DNA of 5,292 nt from Acidobacteriota bacterium (lineage in GTDB: Bacteria; Acidobacteriota; Terriglobia; Acidiferrales; UBA7541): contig JAGWRH010000036.1 of assembly GCA_028876695.1 (NCBI GenBank), positions 1-5,292 of the forward strand, written 5' to 3'. Below the pieces are notes generated by a model. The model did not search any database. It was given only the letters and a program-made list of their open reading frames with translations, and was not told the origin of the DNA. Made by a program: the position numbers and the translations under genes. Numbering within the stretch: the first letter of the stretch is position 1; each line of letters starts with the position of its first letter. Shown one piece after another: positions 1 to 4,939 of this stretch.

Positions 1-1
1 T

Positions 2-610
2 ATCTACGGTCTCGACGGTCCTTCGCTCACGCGCGGCCTCGAAAAATTCGGCCTGCGGCCCGAGCAGATCGATATCGTCATCAATACCCATCTTCATTTC
101 GACCACTCCGGCGGCAATACGCGCGTCGAAAGCGGCAAACTCGTGCCCGTATTCCCCAACGCCAGATATGTCGTCCAGCGTGGCGAATTCGATCACGCCA
201 TGCATCCCAACGAACGCGATCACGCCAGCTACTTCCGCGAAAATTATGAGCCGCTCGAGCGCGCCGGAATGCTCACGCTACTCGACGGCGACTCCATGAT
301 CGCGCCGGGCGTCGAAGTTACCATCGTCCCCGGCCACACCGCGGATATGCAATGTGTGAAGCTCACCGGCGGCGGCCAAACTGCTTTCTTCTTTGCCGAC
401 CTGGTTCCCACCACGGCGCATCTTCCGCTTGCGTGGATCATGGGTTACGATCTTTATCCCGTCACCACGCTGGAGAATAAGAAGCGCTGGATTCCGCAAG
501 TGGCTCGGGAGGGCTGGCTCGCGCTTTTCGCGCACGACCCGCGCGTCCCGGCCGCGTATCTCCGCGAGCGCGGCGGCAAATGGGAGCCCGAACCAGCGCG
601 GATCGATTAG
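2..610 (+). CDS. Metallo-beta-lactamase-fold hydrolase, 3' part (5' end outside window)
   Basis: The reading frame is open from the left edge, giving the last 202 residues; the true start lies upstream. Residue numbers count from the first codon seen. The metal-binding signature HLHFDH is at 30-35, in the context NTHLHFDHSGGN. It is followed by the third-ligand motif VPGHT (His112), a bridging Asp in FFADLVP (Asp133) and a final His in LFAHDP (His178). Together these are the ligands of a two-metal (usually zinc) MBL hydrolase. The HxHxDH-H-D-H pattern with HFDHSGGN resembles lactonase-type members such as quorum-quenching lactonases, but substrate cannot be read from sequence: thioesterase, phosphodiesterase or other hydrolase activity is equally open. 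No export signal is visible in the part present. It lies 80 bp before mtnP on the same strand, so co-transcription is plausible. Family assignment is firm; substrate is unknown. Confidence 0.92.
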   Translation: MYGLDGPSLTRGLEKFGLRPEQIDIVINTHLHFDHSGGNTRVESGKLVPVFPNARYVVQRGEFDHAMHPNERDHASYFRENYEPLERAGMLTLLDGDSMIAPGVEVTIVPGHTADMQCVKLTGGGQTAFFFADLVPTTAHLPLAWIMGYDLYPVTTLENKKRWIPQVAREGWLALFAHDPRVPAAYLRERGGKWEPEPARID

Positions 611-638
611 CGCCGCGCGCGCAAAGCGCGGGGGCGCT
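609..638 (+). other. GC-rich hairpin overlapping the stop codon of the MBL hydrolase gene
   Basis: The outer arm AGCGCC (609-614) pairs with GGCGCT (633-638). The inner arm CGCGC (616-620) pairs with GCGCG (626-630). The loop is GCAAA, with a one-base bulge on the 5' side and a two-base bulge on the 3' side. The 5' arm begins inside the TAG stop codon. No T-run follows, so it is not a standard intrinsic terminator. It could stabilise the mRNA 3' end or pause polymerase. High local GC makes chance pairing a real possibility. Confidence 0.4.
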
Positions 639-664
639 GCCGGCCGCGCCCTGCGACCGGCAAG

Positions 665-680
665 CGTTTGTTCGCAAACG
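665..680 (+). promoter_or_regulatory. Perfect hairpin adjoining the mtnP Shine-Dalgarno
   Basis: CGTTTG (665-670) pairs perfectly with CAAACG (675-680) around a TTCG loop. The next bases are AGGAG (681-685), then a 5-nt spacer and ATG 691. The stem ends exactly where the ribosome binding site begins. This geometry could affect ribosome access or mark a processed 5' end. The hairpin is seen directly; a regulatory role is inference. Confidence 0.45.
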
Positions 681-685
681 AGGAG
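681..685 (+). promoter_or_regulatory. mtnP: Shine-Dalgarno AGGAG that fixes the mtnP start
   Basis: AGGAG is followed by AGTGG and then ATG at 691, an ideal 5-nt spacing. An in-frame ATG upstream at 580 lies inside the preceding gene and would add 37 residues unlike the family, so 691 is the better start. Confidence 0.75.
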
Positions 686-690
686 AGTGG

Positions 691-1617
691 ATGCCGAAGC
701 CGAGCGTTTCGAAAGCGAGAGCAACGAAAGCGAAAGTCTCGAAAGCGAAGGGATCGGAGTCGATCGCCATCGGCATCATTGGCGGCAGCGGCCTCTACAG
801 CATGGCCGGTCTTACCGGCATGCGCGAGCTTCGCATCAAAACGCCCTTCGGCGATCCTTCCGATGCCATCGTCGCGGGCACGTTCGAAGGCCGCCGCGTC
901 GCCTTCCTGGCTCGCCATGGACGCGGCCATCGCATCTCGCCCAGCGAAATCAATTTCCGCGCCAATATCTACGCCCTAAAAACACTCGGCGTCGAGCGCA
1001 TTATCTCCGTCAGCGCGGTCGGGTCTCTCCGCGAAGATGTTGCCCCGCTCGATTTCATGGTGCCCGACCAGTTTTTCGACCGCACGCGCACGCGCATTTC
1101 CACTTTTTTCGGCGGTGGCATCGTGGCGCACGTCAGTTTCGATAAGCCCACGTGCCCGCATCTGTCGGCGCAGCTCGCCGCGGCTTCCGAACGCGTTCGC
1201 GTAAAAGTCCATCGCGGCGGGACGTACGTGTGCATCGAGGGTCCGCAGTTTTCGACGCTTGCCGAATCGCACACCTATCGCCAGCTCCGGTTCGATATCA
1301 TCGGGATGACCAATCTTACGGAGGCCAAGCTCGCGCGCGAAGCCGAGATCTGTTATGCGACGTTCGCCATGGTCACCGATTACGATTGCTGGCATCCGTC
1401 GCACGATGCCGTCACCGTCGATCAGATCATCACCGTGCTCAACAGGAACACCGAAAACGTGCAGCGCGCCATTCGCGAGGCCGTCCGCGCGCTCGATCAT
1501 TCGCGCCCGTGCAAATGCGGCTCGGCCCTGGCGCACGCCATTTTGACCGATCGCAAGCTGATTCCCGCGGCGGTGAAAGAGCAGCTCGCGCCCATCATCG
1601 GCAAATACGTTTCGTAA
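691..1617 (+). CDS. mtnP: S-methyl-5'-thioadenosine phosphorylase (MTAP), 308 aa
   Basis: A cytosolic enzyme of the PNP/UDP phosphorylase family. It splits 5'-methylthioadenosine with phosphate into adenine and 5-methylthioribose-1-phosphate, for methionine and purine salvage from polyamine/SAM metabolism. Visible motifs are IGIIGGSGLY (27-36, phosphate loop), RHGRGH (75-80), NFRANIYAL (88-96), SAVGSLRED (108-116), IEGPQFSTLAES (182-193), GMTN (205-208) and VTDYDCW (228-234). The two Asp of TDYD (230, 232) are the adenine-reading positions in MTAPs, where inosine/guanosine PNPs carry Asn, so 6-aminopurine preference is expected. Near the C-terminus CKCG (274-277) forms a CxC motif. The first 24 residues are a Lys/Ala/Ser-rich tail with three pentapeptide repeats, absent from the core family. 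A following PfkB kinase gene begins 52 bp downstream. Function is confident from motif conservation along the whole length. Confidence 0.95.
   Translation: MPKPSVSKARATKAKVSKAKGSESIAIGIIGGSGLYSMAGLTGMRELRIKTPFGDPSDAIVAGTFEGRRVAFLARHGRGHRISPSEINFRANIYALKTLGVERIISVSAVGSLREDVAPLDFMVPDQFFDRTRTRISTFFGGGIVAHVSFDKPTCPHLSAQLAAASERVRVKVHRGGTYVCIEGPQFSTLAESHTYRQLRFDIIGMTNLTEAKLAREAEICYATFAMVTDYDCWHPSHDAVTVDQIITVLNRNTENVQRAIREAVRALDHSRPCKCGSALAHAILTDRKLIPAAVKEQLAPIIGKYVS
709..753 (+). repeat. Three 15-bp tandem repeats encoding a basic pentapeptide tail
   Basis: The decamer TCGAAAGCGA occurs at 709-718 and 739-748, with a one-base variant ACGAAAGCGA at 724-733, an exact 15-base period. In the mtnP frame this gives SKARA, TKAKV and SKAKG (residues 7-21), i.e. 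three (S/T)KA(K/R)x units. The unit resembles the lysine/alanine repeats of histone-H1-like tails, but three copies are too few to assign a role. Confidence 0.75.
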
Positions 1618-1620
1618 GTT

Positions 1621-1646
1621 CGTGCGCGCGATTGCGCGCGTGTTTT
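1621..1646 (+). terminator. Terminator-like hairpin with short T-run between mtnP and the kinase gene
   Basis: CGTGCGCGC (1621-1629) pairs with GCGCGCGTG (1634-1642) around the loop GATT, and TTTT follows at once (1643-1646). The stem has nine pairs, two of them G-T wobbles next to the outermost pair, with a solid six-pair GC core. It begins 4 bases after the mtnP stop codon. The T-run is short, so termination may be partial. It could attenuate read-through into the kinase gene. Confidence 0.5.
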
Positions 1647-1658
1647 GAAAATCGCATC

Positions 1659-1666
1659 GGGGAGAG
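1659..1666 (+). promoter_or_regulatory. Shine-Dalgarno for the PfkB kinase
   Basis: GGGGAGAG lies upstream of ATG 1670, with the GGAG core at 1661-1664 giving 5-nt spacing. It supports the chosen start and shows the gene can be translated independently of mtnP. Confidence 0.65.
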
Positions 1667-1669
1667 AAA

Positions 1670-2578
1670 ATGTCGCTTCTCGTCGTCGGTTCCGTCGCAT
1701 TCGACGCCATCGAAACTCCGTTTGGCAAAGTGGACCGCACGCTCGGCGGCGCCGCCAGCTATTTCGCGCTTGCCGCCAGCCATTTCGTGCCCGTGCGCAT
1801 GGTCGCTATCGTCGGACAGGATTTCACCGACGAGCATCGCGCTGTCTTCAAGGGCCGCAAGATCGACCTAACGGGCCTCGAGACCGCCGCCGGAAGATCG
1901 TTCTTCTGGTCTGGCCGCTACAGCCAGAACATGAACGAGCGCACCACGCTGGCTACCGAGCTCAACGTCTTCGCTGACTTCAAGCCCGCCCTTCCGCCGG
2001 GCTATCTCGATTCCCAGCACATCTTCCTCGGCAACATCGATCCCGGCCTGCAGCGCTCGGTACTTCACCAGGTCAATGGGCGCCCGCGCATCGTGGGCCT
2101 CGATACCATGAATTACTGGATCGAAGGCTCCAACGAGCAGCTTCGCGAAACACTCAAGTATGTGGACATTCTCACCATCAACGACGACGAAACCCGCCAG
2201 CTCACCGGCGAACACAACCTGCTGCGCGCCTCGCGCCATGTGCTCGAGCTCGGGCCCAAAATTCTTATCGTCAAGCGCGGCGAACACGGCGCATTGATGG
2301 TCCATCCGAAGTTCATCTTCTCCGTGCCGGCATTTCCGCTCGAAGAAGTCCACGATCCCACCGGCGCGGGCGATACATTCGCGGGCGGATTCATGGGATT
2401 CCTCGCCAAGGCCGGCAACATGAGCGAACAGAATCTGCGCCGGGCGATGGTCTATGGCTCCGTGCTCGCCAGCTTCACAGTGGAACAATTCGGCGTCGAG
2501 CGCCTCGCCAAAGTCACGCGGCGCGAGATCAACGACCGCGCCCACCGGTTCGCCAAACTCACCACCTTCAAGCTCTAG
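1670..2578 (+). CDS. PfkB/ribokinase-family carbohydrate or nucleoside kinase, 302 aa
   Basis: An ATP-dependent kinase of the ribokinase fold, expected in the cytosol, of normal length for the family. The N-terminus LLVVGSVAFD (3-12) is the first beta strand and turn. LGGAASYFALAA (25-36) is the PfkB signature-1 region with its Gly-Gly. NDDETRQLTG (171-180) is the conserved ND-x-E segment. VKRGEHGAL (201-209) precedes the nucleotide site. DPTGAGDTFAGG (229-240) is signature 2, with catalytic base Asp235 and the anion-hole GAGD. The substrate is not readable: adenosine, ribose-type sugars or another nucleoside are possible. The MTAP gene lies directly upstream, which suggests a salvage role, but MTAP already yields a phosphorylated sugar, so the kinase is not strictly needed for that step and is not the methylthioribose kinase MtnK, which has a different fold. 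A dispersed repeat begins 16 bp after the stop. Confidence 0.93.
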   Translation: MSLLVVGSVAFDAIETPFGKVDRTLGGAASYFALAASHFVPVRMVAIVGQDFTDEHRAVFKGRKIDLTGLETAAGRSFFWSGRYSQNMNERTTLATELNVFADFKPALPPGYLDSQHIFLGNIDPGLQRSVLHQVNGRPRIVGLDTMNYWIEGSNEQLRETLKYVDILTINDDETRQLTGEHNLLRASRHVLELGPKILIVKRGEHGALMVHPKFIFSVPAFPLEEVHDPTGAGDTFAGGFMGFLAKAGNMSEQNLRRAMVYGSVLASFTVEQFGVERLAKVTRREINDRAHRFAKLTTFKL

Positions 2579-2593
2579 CTTCCGTTTGCGTAA

Positions 2594-2630
2594 TCATCCC
2601 GAGCACAGTCCCGACGCTCTTTGCGGGTTG
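2594..2630 (+). repeat. Dispersed palindromic repeat, copy 1 (degenerate)
   Basis: TCATCCCGA (2594-2602), five variable bases, then GTCCCGACG (2608-2616) match the first half of the element at 4048-4070 at identical spacing. The 3' half is eroded: CACA and CCCG can pair only imperfectly with TGTG and CGGG further on. It lies 16 bp after the kinase stop codon and may still act as a weak transcript-end structure. Confidence 0.6.
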
Positions 2631-2671
2631 TGATTTCGACTGTCGGCTCGCGCTTTCTTCACAACTCCCTG

Positions 2672-2700
2672 TTGAACTCCTCGTCGCGCGAATCTATGAT
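2672..2700 (+). promoter_or_regulatory. Sigma70-type promoter upstream of the exported hydrolase
   Basis: TTGAAC (2672-2677, four of six consensus bases) and TATGAT (2695-2700, five of six) are separated by exactly 17 bases. Transcription would start near 2707, leaving a leader of about 58 nt before TTG 2765. The promoter lies in the only sizeable gap (186 bp) between the kinase and the hydrolase genes, so the latter probably forms its own transcription unit. Confidence 0.6.
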
Positions 2701-2764
2701 GCAGCGCGTCTCGGAAGAACGAATTCCAGCAATCCAGATGAACCGCTATTAATGGGGGTGGGAT

Positions 2765-4033
2765 TTGAATCGCGAAGATCGTCAGGTTCCTCACAGCCGT
2801 ATCGCAATTCGCGGCATGCTCGTTGCGCTTGCCGCGCTTGCATTGGTCGTCTCTGCCGCCACTTCGGCGCGCGCGCAGGTTCCGCCGAAAATCGAAGCGC
2901 AGCTGCAAAAAATGGGACACATCGTTGACCCCGGCTGCACGGCCGTGCTTTACCGCCCGATGATGCCCAAAAAAGACATCGTCGATCAGTTCGAGGAAAT
3001 GAAAGCCGGCAACAAGCCCAGTTCCCAAGTTTCGATCTACCCGGGCGTCACCATTTATCGCGACGTCTCCTTCGGCCCCAATCCCAAGGACGTCGTGGAC
3101 ATCTTCACGGCCGATAAGGGCCCTGCCTCGAGGCCCGTGCTGTTCTACGTTCCCGGCGGCGTGGGCAACAAAGTCGAATTGCAGAATCGCGCGGCGAACG
3201 CGTTCAACGACAACATCGCCCGCTGGGCCACCGAGCACGGCATGGTCGGCGTGCTGATGCAGCGCCACGCGCAGGCGCCCGGCGAGAAGCCCGATTACTA
3301 CGCCGGGGCCAAAGACGTCGCCGCTGCCATCGAATTTCTGCAGACAAACATCTCCACCTACCACGGCAATCCCGGCGTCATCTTCGCCTGGGCGCAGTCG
3401 GCGGGTAACGGGCCGCTCGGCATCTACGCCGGGCATCCCGAGCTGTACACACCGAGAGGCATCGGCCTGGCCGGCATCATTTTCATGTCGGGCCAATTCA
3501 ATATTGTCCGTGCCGATGGGACGAATCCCGTGCCCGCCGCACCCGCGGGAGGCGGCGCGAATCTTTTTGGCACGGCGGGAAAAACGTGCGGCCTGAAGGG
3601 CGGCGCGTTCTCGACCGAAGGAGTGCTCCCCGGCCGCTCGCCCGACGAGCCGGGTGGCCAGGCGCCGTTCGTGATGCCGGCGGGCGGTTTGCGTTTCGGC
3701 GGCCCGCCGGTTTCGAAGGATGTTCAGATCCAGCAATCGAGTCTGCCCGGCCTTGAAAAGACCGACACGAAAATCATGCTCGCGTCGGCCGAACTCGATC
3801 CCGGAGCGAACGGCGGCCCGACGGCGTTCAATCAGGCGCTGCACGACGAACTCTGCAAGCTCGATGGCCCTCACGCCGCCAGCGGCAAGGGCCATTGCCC
3901 GGCGCTGCTTTACGAGAAGGGCGAGAGCCACATGTCCGAAATATTCTCGGTCGATACTCCCGACCACACTGTCTCGGGACCGGTGCTCGCCTGGATCCGC
4001 AGCGTCGAGGCCGGCCCGCGCCGCGAGCACTAG
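2765..4033 (+). CDS. Exported alpha/beta-hydrolase-like protein, 422 aa
   Basis: The start is probably TTG 2765, preceded by the purine-rich GGGGGTGGGA (2754-2763). The in-frame ATG 2816 has no Shine-Dalgarno and would remove the basic n-region (RIAIRG, 12-17). The signal peptide has a hydrophobic core at 19-33 and a likely cleavage after ARA (35-37), so the protein is exported to the periplasm or beyond. The mature part looks like a serine hydrolase. VLFYVPGG (125-132) fits the oxyanion-hole strand and turn. AWAQSAGNG (208-216) fits the nucleophile elbow with Ser212. ASAELDPG (340-347) offers acid Asp345 (or Glu343). GESHMSEIF (386-394) offers His389. The usual first Gly of GxSxG is Ala here. 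A Gly/Pro-rich stretch (about 254-316) interrupts the fold. Four cysteines (58, 275, 364, 378) could form disulphides after export. Esterase/carboxylesterase or dienelactone-type activity is possible; substrate unknown. Confidence 0.86.
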   Translation: MNREDRQVPHSRIAIRGMLVALAALALVVSAATSARAQVPPKIEAQLQKMGHIVDPGCTAVLYRPMMPKKDIVDQFEEMKAGNKPSSQVSIYPGVTIYRDVSFGPNPKDVVDIFTADKGPASRPVLFYVPGGVGNKVELQNRAANAFNDNIARWATEHGMVGVLMQRHAQAPGEKPDYYAGAKDVAAAIEFLQTNISTYHGNPGVIFAWAQSAGNGPLGIYAGHPELYTPRGIGLAGIIFMSGQFNIVRADGTNPVPAAPAGGGANLFGTAGKTCGLKGGAFSTEGVLPGRSPDEPGGQAPFVMPAGGLRFGGPPVSKDVQIQQSSLPGLEKTDTKIMLASAELDPGANGGPTAFNQALHDELCKLDGPHAASGKGHCPALLYEKGESHMSEIFSVDTPDHTVSGPVLAWIRSVEAGPRREH

Positions 4034-4047
4034 AAACGCAACGTCTG

Positions 4048-4106
4048 TCATCCCGAACCCGGTCCCGACGATTTTGTCGGGAACCGGGGTGAGGGATCTG
4101 CTTTTG
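4048..4106 (+). repeat. Dispersed palindromic intergenic repeat, copy 2 (well preserved)
   Basis: A long near-perfect hairpin. ATCCC (4050-4054) pairs with GGGAT (4093-4097). CCCGGTCCCGAC (4058-4069) pairs with GTCGGGAACCGGG (4076-4088) with one bulged A. The loop is GATTTT. The total is 17 pairs with one small internal loop. GAGGGATCTGCTTTT follows, a tail I associate with very common intergenic repeats of Acidobacteriota. It starts 14 bp after the hydrolase stop and could act as a bidirectional transcript-end structure (a T-rich stretch lies at 4101-4111). Confidence 0.75.
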
Positions 4107-4134
4107 GTTTTCCGTGTGCGGCACTCTTCGCGCT

Positions 4135-4317
4135 CTAGCGCTCCGACTGCTCGCGTTCCTCTTCGATCGAGAGCGGCTTGACCAGATCGGTCACGATGCC
4201 GATCGCCATACCGATAATCGCCAGGAACAAAGTGCGCATTCCGATTTTCAGGAACGACGCGGTCTCCCGCGCCGCTCCCGGCACGTAGCACACCCAAATC
4301 GCGGAGAGGAACGCCAC
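4135..4317 (-). CDS. Small hydrophobic (membrane) protein, possibly 5'-truncated
   Basis: Sixty residues if read from GTG 4317, ending at TAG 4135. I do not recognise the family. Residues 2-13 (AFLSAIWVCYVP) are hydrophobic. A polar linker with RETASFLKIGMR follows, then a clear membrane segment (TLFLAIIGMAIGIVTDLV, about 29-46), then an acidic and polar tail (SIEEEREQSER). Codons are strongly GC-ending, as in the confident genes, and the composition is protein-like, unlike the Arg/Ser-rich shadow frames around it. No good Shine-Dalgarno precedes GTG 4317, and the frame remains open upstream to 4446 through unconvincing sequence that includes a possible repeat copy. It may therefore be an intact small protein with a weak start, or the C-terminal remnant of a larger membrane protein. 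It is antisense to, and convergent with, the exported hydrolase gene. Confidence 0.45.
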   Translation of the reverse strand: MAFLSAIWVCYVPGAARETASFLKIGMRTLFLAIIGMAIGIVTDLVKPLSIEEEREQSER

Positions 4318-4341
4318 TTGCGGCGAATCCGCGACGAGAGG

Positions 4342-4366
4342 CGCGGCGACCGGTTCGGGGTGACGA
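4342..4366 (-). repeat. Possible degenerate inverted copy of the dispersed repeat
   Basis: On the minus strand GTCACCCCGAACC then GGTC matches GTCATCCCGAACCCGGTC of copy 2 apart from one substitution and one missing base. The flanks CCGCG/CCGACG are looser. It is short and could be chance in GC-rich DNA. If real, the small membrane ORF lies between two oppositely oriented copies. Confidence 0.35.
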
Positions 4367-4403
4367 AGTGGGGCTCCGAAACGCAGGAGAATTGTGCACC
4401 GCG

Positions 4404-4484
4404 ATGTATCGGTTAGACATGTACCCGATCGTTTGTTTTCTATGACTTACGGGTGTTTCTAATCGTATGAGTGTATCGGTTAGA
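4404..4484. repeat. AT-rich island with direct and inverted CGRTTAGA repeats
   Basis: The 13-mer TGTATCGGTTAGA occurs twice in the same orientation, at 4405-4417 and 4472-4484 (67 bp apart). An inverted, slightly changed copy of the inner motif is TCTAATCG (4458-4465). CGGTTAGACATGTACCCG (4410-4427) and CGGGTGTTTCTAATCG (4450-4465) form an imperfect inverted repeat around an AT-rich centre. The base composition differs sharply from all flanking DNA. It could be the remains of a mobile-element end, a small inverted-repeat element or a cluster of regulator sites. No transposase is present. Confidence 0.6.
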
Positions 4485-4523
4485 TTTCGTCTGTCGGGGC
4501 GCGAAGGTTTCGCGGGAACGGGT

Positions 4524-4555
4524 GAGGCAGGGACGCAGGGAAGCACGGAGGCAGG
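4524..4555. repeat. Four octamer tandem repeats, GA(G/C/A)GCA(G/C)G
   Basis: GAGGCAGG, GACGCAGG, GAAGCACG and GAGGCAGG run head to tail with an exact 8-base period. Three of the four units keep GCAGG. Simple octamer arrays of this sort are prone to slippage and usually lie in non-coding DNA. Confidence 0.6.
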
Positions 4556-4602
4556 GAGTTCGGGCGTCGGGTGGCGTGACATGTCGATTGCCGCTTACAT
4601 CC

Positions 4603-4639
4603 CGCCTGCGCTCCCAATGGGAGCTTCGGCGCGCAGGCG
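4603..4639. other. Compound hairpin
   Basis: The outer stem CGCCTGCG (4603-4610) pairs with CGCAGGCG (4632-4639). The inner stem CTCCC (4611-4615) pairs with GGGAG (4619-4623) around the loop AAT. A 3'-side bulge of CTTCGGCG (4624-4631) separates the two. Thirteen pairs make it the strongest structure in the right-hand non-coding stretch. No T-run follows on either side, so it is not a standard terminator. Confidence 0.45.
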
Positions 4640-4939
4640 CGACTGCCTCCTTTCTGCCCGCCCTCTCAATTGCCTTGGAGCGGACAGCAAAAACGATTCA
4701 CGGTAGCACGGGTAGGGGAAACCATGAAGGCTCAATTCGGAGGCAGTACCAACTTTCCCATTTTGGGAAGAGGGCGCTGACCGCCGCGTCCGAGCGTTTT
4801 CGCTGGCGGTGCGAGCGGGCCGGACGTGGTAGCGCCGGGTCCTTTTGCTTCTTTTGCGTCGCAGTGACGCTGCCCGGCACTCCGCGCAAGGCGCGACGGG
4901 TTGCTATTCCGCCTGTCGTGAGCGGCGTCGAAACGGCAT

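Larger units (their letters stand above)
4485..4939. other. Non-coding or degraded stretch with short hairpins
   Basis: No open frame here has a protein-like composition; the frames that remain open are Arg/Ser-rich shadows. It holds small hairpins: GCGAA/TTCGC (4501-4513), a compound hairpin at 4603-4639, TTCCCA/TGGGAA (4755-4769) and CGCGC/GCGCG (4883-4895). An octamer repeat lies at 4524-4555. An 18-codon frame (ATG 4724 to TGA 4780) follows AGGGG (4714-4718) but has no other support. It may be a decayed gene or repeat-rich intergenic DNA; I cannot name a source. Confidence 0.55.

Noticed and set aside
143..610. GTG 143 as a start for the MBL hydrolase
   Set aside because: The frame is open to the left edge, and the essential HLHFDH metal motif lies upstream of 143, so the gene begins outside the window.
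580..690. ATG 580 as the mtnP start
   Set aside because: It would overlap the end of the hydrolase gene and add 37 residues not typical of the family, while ATG 691 has AGGAG at ideal spacing.
2738..2752. A four-codon ATG-AAC-CGC-TAT-TAA frame just before the hydrolase TTG start
   Set aside because: It could be read as a leader peptide, but four codons with no Shine-Dalgarno is expected by chance.
2594..4582. A 662-codon open frame on the minus strand covering the whole exported hydrolase gene
   Set aside because: It is exceptionally long, but it is rich in Arg, His, Asp and Gly with no recognisable domains, runs through two copies of an intergenic repeat and through a promoter-like site. 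The plus strand under it has a signal peptide, hydrolase motifs, a start with upstream purine-rich sequence and a matching promoter. Long antisense frames are expected opposite GC-ending genes.
4724..4780. An 18-codon frame after AGGGG
   Set aside because: Too short to judge by composition, with no conserved motif or neighbour to support it; kept only as a remark in the non-coding entry.
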